Below are positions 17,934 to 26,207 of a stretch of DNA of 64,000 nucleotides, piece after piece. Source of the DNA: Pseudonocardia sp. C8 (GTDB taxonomy: Bacteria; Actinomycetota; Actinomycetes; Mycobacteriales; Pseudonocardiaceae); contig NZ_JACMTR010000002.1 in the NCBI RefSeq assembly GCF_014267175.1, positions 2,505,501 through 2,569,500 of the forward strand. The letters run 5' to 3'. The notes below the pieces were generated by a model. That model saw only the letters and a program-made list of their open reading frames with translations. It did no database searches and was not told the origin of the DNA. Made by a program: the position numbers and the translations under genes. Numbering within the stretch: the stretch's first letter is position 1; each line of letters opens with the position of its first letter.

Positions 17934-19325
17934 TCAGGCGGTCGGCAGGATGACGGTGAGGAACGCCAGCACCGGCGCGACGACGACGATCATCAGGCAG
18001 TAGCGCAGCAGTCGCTGCTGGAACGCGTTCCGGTCGGCGACCTGGGCGTTGGCCAGCACGATCGCCCCGTTGCTGGAGAACGGGCTGACGTCGACGACGA
18101 CCGTGCAGAAGGCGATCGCGGCGACGAACCCGATGACGCCGAGCTCACCGGCGAGCAGCATGGGCGCGGCGAGGGGGAACACGATGCCCAGCGTCCCGAT
18201 GGACGAGCCGATCGCGGAGATGATGCCGACCGCGAGGCAGAGCAGGAGCGCGGTCAGCAGTGGCGACCCGAGGCTGGCCGCGGCGTCCCCCAGGAACTGC
18301 AGCGTGCCGTTCTCCTCCAGCACGCTCATGTAGGTCAGCATGCCGCACACCAGGACGACGACCGACCAGCTGACGTTGTTCATGGCGGCCTTGTGCCGGT
18401 TCGGCGCGGCCATCAGCAGCACCGCCGAGATGCACATCGACCCGATGCCCACGTCCACTCCGAACACCGCGGCGCTGAGCAGCAGGCCCAGCATGCCGAG
18501 CAGGGTGAGGATCCGGATGGGGGTCAGTCCGGGCGTCTCACCCTCCGCGTCGTTGGCACGCACCGGCGGCGACACCACGACTGCGGCCGGAGCGGCGACC
18601 GCGCCGCCGCCCGCGCTGCCGGACGGCACGGTGCCCAGCTGGTCGGTACGCGTGCCACCGGCCGCCGAACCCGGGTCGGTGGTGGTGTCCGCGTCCGCCT
18701 CGACCGGGCCGTCGATCGTGCCACCGTCCTTGCGCAGCAGGTCGCGGCCGCGGGTGAAGAACAGGACCAGCGCGAGGAAGACGTTGAGCGCCAGCGGGAT
18801 GAAGAACAGCGCGGTCGGGTTGGTGGGGAGCCCGGTGTCGGCGAGCCAGCCGGTGGTGAACGCGCCGTAGACGGTGATGGGGGAGAAGGCCGTCCCCAAC
18901 GCGCCGTGGCTGATCATCATGCCCATCAGCAGTGGATCGATCTTGTACTTCTTCGCGATCGGCATCGCGATCGGTGCGAGCATGCCCACGGCCATCACAC
19001 TGCCGAGCGCCATCAGCGTTCCGGCGAGGCCGAACATGACCCACACGATCGCCCAGCGTTTGCCCCGGACCAGCGTGAGCAGGGCCTTCACGACGAGGTC
19101 GATGGTGCCGTTGACCCGGGCGATGCCGAACAGCAGGGTGATGCCGACGACGATCAGGAACAGGTTGCCGGGGAAGAACCCGACGATGTCGTCGAGAGCC
19201 ATGTGCGAGACCCAGCCGCCGACGATGAAGGCGGCGGCGAAGGCCAGGACGCCCATGTTGACCGGGGTGACGGTCGCGACGGTGAAGAGGGCGACCAGGG
19301 CGAGTATGGAGACGGCATAGGTCAT
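17934..19325 (-). CDS. MatC-type dicarboxylate carrier (SLC13/citrate-permease-like)
   Basis: 463 residues with two blocks of hydrophobic segments around a hydrophilic loop (about residues 200-265) rich in Gly, Ala, Asp and Thr. The N-terminal half matches the MatC N-terminal domain pattern, with ATVTPVNMGVLAFAAAFIVG, FFPGNLFLIVVGITLLFGIA, MISHGALGTAFSPITVYGAF. The second half has the helix-loop repeat SPFSSNGAIVLANAQV typical of this permease superfamily. MatC proteins import malonate or other dicarboxylates. Together with the neighbouring Lrp-type regulator, CoA-transferase and lyase it suggests uptake and CoA-activation of a short dicarboxylate. It diverges from the Lrp-type gene. Confidence 0.85.
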   Translation of the reverse strand: MTYAVSILALVALFTVATVTPVNMGVLAFAAAFIVGGWVSHMALDDIVGFFPGNLFLIVVGITLLFGIARVNGTIDLVVKALLTLVRGKRWAIVWVMFGLAGTLMALGSVMAVGMLAPIAMPIAKKYKIDPLLMGMMISHGALGTAFSPITVYGAFTTGWLADTGLPTNPTALFFIPLALNVFLALVLFFTRGRDLLRKDGGTIDGPVEADADTTTDPGSAAGGTRTDQLGTVPSGSAGGGAVAAPAAVVVSPPVRANDAEGETPGLTPIRILTLLGMLGLLLSAAVFGVDVGIGSMCISAVLLMAAPNRHKAAMNNVSWSVVVLVCGMLTYMSVLEENGTLQFLGDAAASLGSPLLTALLLCLAVGIISAIGSSIGTLGIVFPLAAPMLLAGELGVIGFVAAIAFCTVVVDVSPFSSNGAIVLANAQVADRNAFQQRLLRYCLMIVVVAPVLAFLTVILPTA

Positions 19326-19481
19326 CGATGACCACTCCCGGGTGTGAGCCCGCAGCGTCGCGGGCGTAACGGGCAGTCGGGCAGGATCGAGCAGCCGCGG
19401 ATCGGCGCGGGTGTCGAGCTGTGCAGCTGGCCGATGAGACTACGAGTTCGCTCCTAGATTGGCCAAGAAGCTCGCAGAATC

Positions 19482-19498
19482 TTGCGCACTGTGCTCAA
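19482..19498. promoter_or_regulatory. Lrp-type operator, copy 1
   Basis: A perfect palindrome, TTGCGCAC-T-GTGCTCAA in its symmetrical form TTGNGCAC-T-GTGCNCAA. It lies about 80 bases upstream of the Lrp-type gene, in the region shared with the divergent carrier gene. Copy 2 lies upstream of the CoA-transferase gene at 20116-20132. Two copies beside an Lrp/AsnC gene strongly suggest it is that regulator's site. Confidence 0.72.
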
Positions 19499-19577
19499 AT
19501 CCACGTGAGTCAGGCGGGTTTGGGGTAGGCCGTTGGCCCCGATACCGCCCCGGAACAGCGTGGATGGAGCGGACGCC

Positions 19578-20051
19578 GTGGTGGTGAAGAAGGCGGAGCT
19601 GGAGATGCTCCGCATGATGATCGAAGCACCCCGTGTCGGGGTCCGGGAGTGGGCGAGGCGACTGGGCATCGCCCGCGGGACCGCGCAGGCGCGGGTCAAG
19701 CGCCTGGAGGACGCCGGGGTCATCCGTTCCTACCGGCCGGTGCTGTCGAACGTCGCGCTGGGCATGCCGGTGCTCGCCTACGTGCGGGTCAACGTCAGCC
19801 AGGATCGGCTCGAGGACACCTTCACCGACCTCGAACAGATCCCCGAGCTGATCGAGCTCAACTCGGTCGCGGGCGACGTCGACCTCGTCTGCCGGGTCGT
19901 CGCGCGCGATCTGGAGCACCTGGAGGCGCTGTTGCAGCGCATCATCCGGACCAAGGGCGTGCGCCAGACCCGCAGCGAGATCGTGCTGCGTCGCCGCTTC
20001 GGAACCCGTGTCGGGCCACTGGTCGACTCGCTCATCGCGGAGGCGGACTGA
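19578..20051 (+). CDS. Lrp/AsnC-family transcriptional regulator
   Basis: 157 residues from the GTG at 19578, which has GGAG at a spacing of eight bases. A TTG at 19533 would be a much poorer start. The N-terminal winged helix-turn-helix (VREWARRLGIARGTAQARVKRL at about residues 20-41) is followed by a RAM ligand/oligomerisation domain with PVLAYVRVNV, ELNSVAGDVDLVCRV and a C-terminal SEIVLRRRF segment. Lrp proteins form octamers and sense amino acids or related acids. It lies between the dicarboxylate carrier (divergent) and the CoA-transferase/lyase operon (same strand). One palindrome, TTGNGCACTGTGCNCA, lies in front of each transcription direction, so control of all three is likely. Confidence 0.88.
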   Translation: MVVKKAELEMLRMMIEAPRVGVREWARRLGIARGTAQARVKRLEDAGVIRSYRPVLSNVALGMPVLAYVRVNVSQDRLEDTFTDLEQIPELIELNSVAGDVDLVCRVVARDLEHLEALLQRIIRTKGVRQTRSEIVLRRRFGTRVGPLVDSLIAEAD

Positions 20052-20115
20052 CCCCGGCGACGGCGCGGAACCTGAGCCAGGTGCACGGTCGGGCCCGGCA
20101 TCCTGCCCCGGCTAC

Positions 20116-20132
20116 TTGAGCACTGTGCCCAG
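20116..20132. promoter_or_regulatory. Lrp-type operator, copy 2
   Basis: TTGAGCAC-T-GTGCCCAG matches copy 1 at 19482-19498 at the core (GCACTGTGC) and in nearly all flanking positions; one outer base breaks the symmetry. It lies about 108 bases upstream of the CoA-transferase start and downstream of the regulator gene, as expected for control of the CoA-transferase/lyase operon. Confidence 0.7.
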
Positions 20133-20239
20133 CGAATGATGAGTTGTTTGACCGTGTAGCGGGTCGCTGGCTCTACTGGTTGGGCGATTGGCTCCCAAGG
20201 GTGTGAACGCCGTGCTCACCGGTGAGAAGCGAGGTACAT

Positions 20240-21469
20240 GTGTCGGATCTCAGCGCGAACGTCCCTGCTCCTCTCGAGGGCGTACGAGTGCTGGAGCTCG
20301 GGAACTTCATCGCCGCGCCGTTCGCCGCGCGGATCTTCGCCGACTTCGGCGCCGAGGTCATCAAGATCGAACGTCCGGACTCCGGGGACGAGCTCCGCGG
20401 CTGGCGGCTCGGCCGCGGGTCGACGTCGATGATGTTCCGCACGATGGCCCGCAACAAGAAGTCGGTGACCCTCGACCTGCGCACCGACCAGGGCCGCGAG
20501 CTCGCCCTCGACCTCGTCCGCCACTGTGACGTGATCATCGAGAACTTCCGCCCGGGGACCCTCGAACGGTGGGCGCTCGGGCCGGACGAGCTGACCGCGG
20601 TCAACCCGGACGTCGTGCTGGTGCGGATCTCCGGCTACGGCCAGACCGGCCCCTACAAGGACCGGGCCGGCTTCGGTGGCGTCGCGGAGGCCTTCGGCGG
20701 GCTGCGTCACGTCACCGGTCATCCCGACCGCGAGCCGGTGCGTCCGGGCGCCGCGATCGGCGACTCCGTTGCGGGCCTCTACGGCACCATCGGTGCCCTG
20801 ATGCTGTTGCTGGCCAAGAAGAACGGGCAACCCCACCACGGTCCCCGCGTCGCGGACGTCGCCCTGTACGAGTCGGTGTTCATGATCATGGACTCGCTCG
20901 TACCGGACCTCGACGCCTACGACACCGTGCGCCAGCGCACGGCCGGTCCGCTTCCCGGCGTGGTCCCCAGCGGCAACTACCCGACCGCCGACGGCCAGTC
21001 GATCATGATTGCGGGCAACGCCGATCGCGCCTTCTCCCGGCTCATGGTCGCGATCGGGCGTCAGGACCTCGCCGATGACCCGACCCTCGCCGGCGGTCCT
21101 GCCCGTGCCCGGCGGGCCGACGAGATCGACGACGCGATCACCGCGTGGACGCGCACCTTGTCCGCCGCCGCCGCCGTCGACGTCCTCGCCGAGGCGGGCG
21201 TCCCGGCCGGTCCCATCCTCGACGCGGAGGCGATCGCCCGCGACCGCCACTACCGGGCCCGCGACATGGTGCGACCGGCCAAGGTCGTCGTGGAGGACGA
21301 GCCGGAGGAGATCCGGTTCCCCGGGGTCGTCCCCCGGCTTCCCGGCTCTCCCGGTGACGTCCGCTGGGTCGGTCCCGAACTCGGCGAACACACCGACCAG
21401 GTCCTCCACGAGCTCCTCGACCTCAGCGCCGACCAGCTCGACGACCACCGGGCACGTGGAGTCATCTGA
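20240..21469 (+). CDS. CaiB/BaiF (family III) CoA-transferase
   Basis: 409 residues from the GTG at 20240, with GAGG six bases upstream. The GTG at 20222 is a weaker choice. Family III features are LEGVRVLELGNFIAAPFAAR at the N-terminus, FGAEVIKIERP, ARNKKSVTLDLR, ENFRPGTLERW and ISGYGQTGPY. The probable catalytic aspartate is in AIGDSVAGLYG (about residue 175), the place where formyl-CoA transferase forms its aspartyl-CoA thioester. The enzyme moves CoA from one acyl-CoA to a free acid, often a dicarboxylate. The downstream lyase-like gene overlaps its stop by one base, so product transfer between the two enzymes is likely. Confidence 0.9.
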   Translation: MSDLSANVPAPLEGVRVLELGNFIAAPFAARIFADFGAEVIKIERPDSGDELRGWRLGRGSTSMMFRTMARNKKSVTLDLRTDQGRELALDLVRHCDVIIENFRPGTLERWALGPDELTAVNPDVVLVRISGYGQTGPYKDRAGFGGVAEAFGGLRHVTGHPDREPVRPGAAIGDSVAGLYGTIGALMLLLAKKNGQPHHGPRVADVALYESVFMIMDSLVPDLDAYDTVRQRTAGPLPGVVPSGNYPTADGQSIMIAGNADRAFSRLMVAIGRQDLADDPTLAGGPARARRADEIDDAITAWTRTLSAAAAVDVLAEAGVPAGPILDAEAIARDRHYRARDMVRPAKVVVEDEPEEIRFPGVVPRLPGSPGDVRWVGPELGEHTDQVLHELLDLSADQLDDHRARGVI

Positions 21470-22335
21470 TGCAGATCACGATCAACGAGGTCGTCCTGCG
21501 CGACGGCCTGCAGGACGAACCCGTCGTCGTCTCCGTCGCCGACCGGGTCCGCATCGCCGAGTCGCTGCTCGCCGCGGGCCTGCGCCACCTCGAGGTCGCC
21601 TCCTTCGTCAACCCGGCCCGGGTCCCCCAGATGGCGGGTGCGGCCGAGCTCGTCGCGGCACTTCCGGACCGGCCCGACGCGCGCTTCAGCGCCATCGCCC
21701 TCAACCGGCGCGGAGTCGAACGCGCCGCCGCGGCCGGCGTGCGCGACATCGTCCTGGTCGCCTCCGCGAGCGAAGGGCACAGCAGGGCCAACGCCGGTCG
21801 CGACGTCGTCAGCGCCCTCGCCGAGATGGCCGCCGTCGCCGCCGGGTACCCCGGCATCCGGTTCGCCGGAGCGGTCTCGACCGCGTTCGTCTGTCCCTTC
21901 GACGGGGAGATGCCTCCTGGGCGGATCGTCGAGGTCGCCTCGGCGTTCGACGCCATCGGACTGAGCCGGCTCGCGCTGGCCGACACCCTCGGCATCGCCG
22001 AACCCGGGCAGGTCGCCCGCACCGTCGCCGCCGTCCGCGAGGCGCTCCCGGACACCCCGCTCGCCCTGCACCTGCACGATGCGCACGGCCGGGCGCTCGA
22101 GACCGTCGACGCCGCCATCGACCTCGGTGTCGCGCGTTTCGACTCCGCTGCCGGTGGTTACGGCGGCTGCCCGTTCGCGCCCGGTGCGCACGGCAACCTC
22201 GCCACGGAGACACTCGTCGCGCACCTGGAGAAGCGGGGGGTGGGGACCGGGGTCGATCTCGGCCGTCTCCGCCGTGCGACGGACCTCGTCCGGGAGGCCA
22301 TCGCCGGGAGCAGTCCCGTGCCGCAGCCGGCCTGA
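21469..22335 (+). CDS. HMG-CoA-lyase-like (DRE-TIM metallolyase) enzyme
   Basis: 288 residues. The N-terminal catalytic motif NEVVLRDGLQDEP, HLEVASFVNP, the metal-binding HLHDAHGRALE and the loop GGYGGCPFAPGAHGNLATE with its catalytic Cys match 3-hydroxy-3-methylglutaryl-CoA lyases and related enzymes. The reaction would be a divalent-metal-dependent retro-aldol cleavage of a 3-hydroxy-dicarboxyl-CoA to acetyl-CoA (or another acyl-CoA) plus a keto acid. Its coupling to a family III CoA-transferase fits a scheme in which the transferase makes the CoA ester and this enzyme cleaves it. Whether the substrate is HMG-CoA or a relative such as citramalyl-CoA cannot be told. Confidence 0.88.
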   Translation: MQITINEVVLRDGLQDEPVVVSVADRVRIAESLLAAGLRHLEVASFVNPARVPQMAGAAELVAALPDRPDARFSAIALNRRGVERAAAAGVRDIVLVASASEGHSRANAGRDVVSALAEMAAVAAGYPGIRFAGAVSTAFVCPFDGEMPPGRIVEVASAFDAIGLSRLALADTLGIAEPGQVARTVAAVREALPDTPLALHLHDAHGRALETVDAAIDLGVARFDSAAGGYGGCPFAPGAHGNLATETLVAHLEKRGVGTGVDLGRLRRATDLVREAIAGSSPVPQPA

Positions 22336-22429
22336 GCCAGTTGACGCTGGGGGTGATCGGGCGGCCGGTTCGAGCTGACCACGACTGTCGGTGCTCGTCA
22401 GGACCGTGGTCGTCGAGGGGTGTCCCCGG

Positions 22430-24088
22430 TCAGGGGCGACGGAGGGCCCGGCGCATGACCTTGCCGGTGGCCGTGCGCGGCAGGGCGTTGACGATCTCGA
22501 CCTCCCGCGGGTACTTGTAGGCGGCCATCCGCCGGCGGCAGTAGTCGATCAGGTCGATCTCGGTGGCGGTGCACCCCGGCCGGAGGGCGACGTAGGCCCG
22601 GGTGGACTGGCCCCGGTAGTCGTCCGGGATCGCGACGACGGCGGCCTCGCGCACGGCCGCGTGCGTGGTGAGAACCTGCTCGACCTCGTGCGGCCAGATC
22701 TTGTACCCGGCGGCGTTGATCAGGTCGGTGCTGCGGTCGACGACGTAGAACCAGCCGTGCTCGTCCATGAAGCCCACGTCGCCGGTGCGCATGCCGGCCC
22801 CGGTGAACACGGTGGCGGTCTCCTCCGGGCGTCGCCAGTACCCGGGTGCGATCTGCGGTCCCGACGTGATCAGCTCGCCGATCTCGCCGATCGGGAGCGG
22901 GCGGCCGTCGTCGTCGACGACGGTCACGGCGGTGTCGGACACGGGGAGTCCGACCGAGAGGGTTCCGGTGTCGGCGTGGACGGGCGCGCGGACCCCCGGG
23001 GGGACCATGTGGGTGGGTGAGCACGACTCGGTCTGGCCGTAGATGTTGTGGATGTAGCCGCCGAGTGCGGCCTCGAGCCGGTCGGCCACCTCGGGGAGCA
23101 GCGGTGAGCCGCCCGAGTAGCGCAGGCGCAGCGACCGGAGGTCCTCGGGGGTGGTCCCGGGCTCGTCGGCGAGCGCGATGTAGGCGGTGATGGGTGCGAC
23201 CGCGAACGACGGCCTGCGCTCCCGGACCGCGTCGCGCACGACACCGGGGTGGAAGCGGTGGGTGAGGACCAGGGGAGAGCGGAGGAGGAAGGCGAGGAGC
23301 ACGGCGCCGACGAGGCCGGTGACGTGGAAGACCGGCGCCATCGCGAGGACCGGTTCGCCGCTGCGGAGCCCGGTCCAGTCGCGGTAGGTCTGGGCGTTGA
23401 ACGCGAGACCGCCGTGGGTCAGCATCGCCGCCTTGGGTTCACCCGTCGTGCCCGACGTCGGGGCGAGCACGGCGACGTCGTGGGCGGCGGGCGGACGGTA
23501 CGGCAGGGGCGTTCCCGAGTACGCGGCGACGAGCGCGTCGAGGTCGAGCGTGTCCGCGGGCCGCCGCCGGGCGGCGCCGTCGAAGAGGCGTCGGTCGGTG
23601 CGTGTCCGGCCGTCGAGGGGGGAGCAGGTGATGACGGTGCGGACGTCGGTGTCACCCGCGGCGAGGACCTCCCGGATCACGTCCTCGTAGAGGTCGTCGA
23701 GCGCGAGGAGCGCGGCCGGCGCGTGGTCCTGCAGGGCGGACCGGAGCTCGCGTTTCTTGCTCATCGGGCTGATCAGCGACGCGATGCCGCCGGCCTTCCA
23801 CGCCGCGACGAGCCCGACCACGAAGGCGGGGTCGTTCTGCAGGCAGAGGGCGAGCCGGTCACCCGGTGCGAACCCCCGCGCGCGGAGGAGCGCGGCCACG
23901 GCGTCCGAGGCCCGGTCGATGTCCGCCCAGCTGGACGTGGCGTCGAAGTAGTGCACCGCCGGGGCGTCCGGCGCGGACCTCGCCGCGGCGGTGAACATCG
24001 CGAGCACCGAGTCGTGCTCGCGACGCAGGGTCCGGCTCACGTGCGGGGGGTACCGCGCCGACCAGGGACGGCGGTCGTAGACGTTCAT
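22430..24088 (-). CDS. Acyl-CoA synthetase (AMP-forming), paralog of the 26208 ligase
   Basis: 552 residues. It begins MNVYDRRPWSARY, similar to MSVYDDKPWLARY of the ligase at 26208. The P-loop is APTSGTTGEPKAAMLTHGG, where the usual KG is KA. The A5 motif is IYGQTESCSPTH. Then come GFMDEHGWFYVVDR and DLINAAGYKIWPHEVE, with the final A10 lysine in ATGKVMRRAL. It is transcribed away from the XRE-TetR gene and shares its promoter region. It probably activates an acid in the same regulon as the cyclase/ligase operon to the right. Why two such similar ligases are kept is unclear; different chain lengths or stereoisomers would be one reason. Confidence 0.9.
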   Translation of the reverse strand: MNVYDRRPWSARYPPHVSRTLRREHDSVLAMFTAAARSAPDAPAVHYFDATSSWADIDRASDAVAALLRARGFAPGDRLALCLQNDPAFVVGLVAAWKAGGIASLISPMSKKRELRSALQDHAPAALLALDDLYEDVIREVLAAGDTDVRTVITCSPLDGRTRTDRRLFDGAARRRPADTLDLDALVAAYSGTPLPYRPPAAHDVAVLAPTSGTTGEPKAAMLTHGGLAFNAQTYRDWTGLRSGEPVLAMAPVFHVTGLVGAVLLAFLLRSPLVLTHRFHPGVVRDAVRERRPSFAVAPITAYIALADEPGTTPEDLRSLRLRYSGGSPLLPEVADRLEAALGGYIHNIYGQTESCSPTHMVPPGVRAPVHADTGTLSVGLPVSDTAVTVVDDDGRPLPIGEIGELITSGPQIAPGYWRRPEETATVFTGAGMRTGDVGFMDEHGWFYVVDRSTDLINAAGYKIWPHEVEQVLTTHAAVREAAVVAIPDDYRGQSTRAYVALRPGCTATEIDLIDYCRRRMAAYKYPREVEIVNALPRTATGKVMRRALRRP

Positions 24089-24161
24089 GACCTGCGACGG
24101 GCGGGAGGATCGGCGGTGACGGGTCCCACGGATCGGCAGTGTACGGGCCCGGACCGGCCCG

Positions 24162-24184
24162 TATGATGTTCAGCGTGGCTGAAC
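24162..24184 (+). promoter_or_regulatory. Leaderless promoter with overlapping palindromic operator (TTCAG-N5-CTGAA), copy 1
   Basis: TATGAT at 24162-24167 is a good -10 hexamer. Seven bases downstream is the GTG of the regulator gene at 24175, so the transcript probably begins at or next to the start codon and has no leader; no ribosome-binding site is visible. A perfect palindrome, GTTCAGC-GTG-GCTGAAC at 24168-24184, covers this start. The same motif recurs at 25045-25061. A regulator bound here would block its own promoter. Confidence 0.68.
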
Positions 24185-25059
24185 CATCGGCAGGGGGAGC
24201 TGCGGTCCGCGCGGCCCGCCGGCGCGCCGGGGTCACGCTGCGTCAGCTGGCCGCGGACCTGGGTGTCAGCATCGGGACGATGAGCGCGATCGAGAACGAC
24301 AAGGTCGGGCTCACGGTCGAACGCCTCCAGCAGATCGCCCACTGCCTGGGTGTGCCCGCAGGTCGCCTGCTCGAGCCGCAGGATCGCGCCGACGCGGACC
24401 CGGCCGTTCCCGCACCGGAGACGGGGCCGGGGGAGTGGCGGACGTTCGCCGGGCTCGATCTCGATCCGGTGCTCGCCTCGGCGGTGGAGGTCCTCAACGA
24501 GACCGGATACCACGGTGCGACGATGCGGGTCATCGCCACCGGCGCGGACATCAGCGTCCCCGGGGTCTACCACCACTACCCGAGCAAGCAGCACATCCTG
24601 GTGGCGCTGCTCGACCTGGCACTGCGGGATCTCGAATGGCGGGTCGTGGCCGCCGGACGTGAGGTGGACGATCCGGTCGACCGCTTCGCCCTCATGGTGG
24701 AGGCGCTGACGCTCTTCCACGCGGAGCGCGCCGAGCTCGCCTCGCTCGTCCTGTCGGAGATCCGCAGCGTCGAGGAGCCGAACCGTGGCCGGCTGGTCGC
24801 GGTCCAGCGCCGTGTCCGGGACGCGCTCGAGGAGGCGGCGTCCCGCGCGGTCCGGATGGGACGGTTCGCCGTGCAGGACGTGCGGACGACCACGAGGGCG
24901 ATCACGACGATGTGCCTGGCGTTGCCGTACTGGCTCCCGGAGTCGGCCGAGGCCGACGAGCTGGGGTCGGCGCAGCTCGCCCGCCGCTACTCCGGTCTGG
25001 CCCTGGACATGATGCGGCTCGTCCCGCACCGCGAGACCTCAGATTTTCAGTTGAGCTGA
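24175..25059 (+). CDS. XRE-TetR fusion transcriptional regulator
   Basis: 294 residues from the GTG at 24175, a probable leaderless start. The N-terminal part is an XRE/Cro-CI helix-turn-helix at about residues 10-62 (RQLAADLGVSIGTMSAIEND and VERLQQIAHCLGV). After a linker comes a complete TetR unit with its own helix-turn-helix near 104-150 (EVLNETGYHGATMRVIATG, ISVPGVYHHYPSKQHILVAL) and an alpha-helical ligand domain. The protein therefore carries two different DNA-binding domains. It lies between divergent transcription units for CoA ligases and a cyclase. Two copies of the palindrome TTCAG-N5-CTGAA bracket it, one over its own start and one at its 3' end in front of the cyclase operon. 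Confidence 0.88.
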   Translation: MAEPSAGGAAVRAARRRAGVTLRQLAADLGVSIGTMSAIENDKVGLTVERLQQIAHCLGVPAGRLLEPQDRADADPAVPAPETGPGEWRTFAGLDLDPVLASAVEVLNETGYHGATMRVIATGADISVPGVYHHYPSKQHILVALLDLALRDLEWRVVAAGREVDDPVDRFALMVEALTLFHAERAELASLVLSEIRSVEEPNRGRLVAVQRRVRDALEEAASRAVRMGRFAVQDVRTTTRAITTMCLALPYWLPESAEADELGSAQLARRYSGLALDMMRLVPHRETSDFQLS

Positions 25060-25061
25060 AA
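25045..25061. promoter_or_regulatory. TTCAG-N5-CTGAA operator, copy 2
   Basis: TTTCAG-TTGAG-CTGAAA is a perfect 6-5-6 palindrome that overlaps the stop codon of the XRE-TetR gene (25057-25059) and lies about 170 bases upstream of the cyclase start. It has the same arms and spacing as the site at 24168-24184, with a different centre. It probably controls the cyclase/ligase operon. Confidence 0.7.
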
Positions 25062-25231
25062 TTACCGCCCGTGTCGCTGGGTCGTCCTCTGGTCGTCGAC
25101 CCGCTGAGACGAGGAGATGGGCAGGTGGAACGGTCGGGTTGACGCGACGTCGTCTCCTCTGCATCATCCTGAACACCTACCGAGCGAGCGCTCTGGTGCT
25201 CGATCGGAACTTCAGCGTAGAAGGAGACGGC

Positions 25232-26197
25232 ATGCCCGACGCGCCCACGATGCGAGAGCTCCTCGGTGACGACGCCCCGAGCAACTGGGGCAGGTGGGGC
25301 CCCGAGGACGAGGTCGGGTGCCTGAACTACCTCGACGCCGCGCAGGTGCTGCGCGGGGCCCAGCACATCCGGTCCGGCGAGGTGTTCCCGTTGCAGGCGC
25401 CGATGGGGCACCCGCACGGTGACCCGGTGTTCCCGGGCCGGGAGAGCATCAACCGCACCAACGTCCTCGACGAGTCCTCCTGGGACGACGGGCAGGACGG
25501 TGCGCCCGCGTTTCCCGGCGGGCTGCACTACGCCGACGACAAGGCCGAGATCTTCCTGCAGGGGTCGACGCAGTACGACGCGCTGGGCCACGTCTGGTAC
25601 GACGGCAAGATCTGGAACGGCTACGACGCGCGGTCCACGGTCGACGGTCTGAAGAAGGCCTCGGTGCAGGCCATCGCCGAGCGTGGGGTCGTCGGCCGCG
25701 GCGTGCTGATCGACATGGCCCGCCATCGCGGAAAGCAGTGGCTCGACAAGGGCGAGACGTTCGACCACGACGACCTGGAGCAGGCCGCCAAGGCCCAGGG
25801 CGTGGAGCTCGGGCAGCGGGACATCCTGCTGATCCGCACCGGGTTCCTGTCCTACTTCTACTCGGTTCCGGCCGAGGAATTCTACGCCGACTTCGTCGAA
25901 CCCGGGCTGACCTACTCCCGCGAGCTGGTCGAGTGGTTCGCCGATCGGGAGATCCCGAACCTGGTCACCGACACCATCGCCAACGAGGTCACCAAGGACC
26001 CGGTCTCCGGGGTGATGCTGCCGCTGCACTGCGCGCTCATGCGCAACCTCGGGGTGGTGCTCACCGAGATCGTCGCGCTGGACAAGTTGGCGGAGGCGTG
26101 CGCCGCCGACGGGCGCTGGGACTTCCTCTACACCGCTGCCCCGCTGAACGTCGTCGAGGGCACAGGTGCCCCGGTGAACCCCGTCGTGATCCGCTGA
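25232..26197 (+). CDS. Cyclase-family protein (kynurenine formamidase-like fold)
   Basis: 321 residues from the ATG at 25232, which has AAGGAGA seven bases upstream. The frame is open to 25139, but that part overlaps regulatory sequence. The core resembles the cyclase family (PF04199): QGSTQYDALGHVWY occupies the place of the metal-binding HxGTHxDxxxH, with Gln at the second His and Asp and the last His kept. GRGVLIDMARHRGK, LLIRTGFLSYFY and the C-terminal HCALMRNLGVVLTEI also fit. Members hydrolyse amides, lactones or cyclic intermediates and are common in degradation operons. It is followed by a CoA ligase gene 10 bases downstream, so ring-opening or hydrolysis followed by CoA activation is plausible. 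Confidence 0.83.
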   Translation: MPDAPTMRELLGDDAPSNWGRWGPEDEVGCLNYLDAAQVLRGAQHIRSGEVFPLQAPMGHPHGDPVFPGRESINRTNVLDESSWDDGQDGAPAFPGGLHYADDKAEIFLQGSTQYDALGHVWYDGKIWNGYDARSTVDGLKKASVQAIAERGVVGRGVLIDMARHRGKQWLDKGETFDHDDLEQAAKAQGVELGQRDILLIRTGFLSYFYSVPAEEFYADFVEPGLTYSRELVEWFADREIPNLVTDTIANEVTKDPVSGVMLPLHCALMRNLGVVLTEIVALDKLAEACAADGRWDFLYTAAPLNVVEGTGAPVNPVVIR

Positions 26198-26207
26198 GGA
26201 CGGACCC

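Noticed and set aside
22340..22425. Possible hairpin terminator between the lyase and ligase genes (GACCACG ... CGTGGTC)
   Set aside because: Only seven paired bases with a loop of about 21, too weak to list as a terminator.
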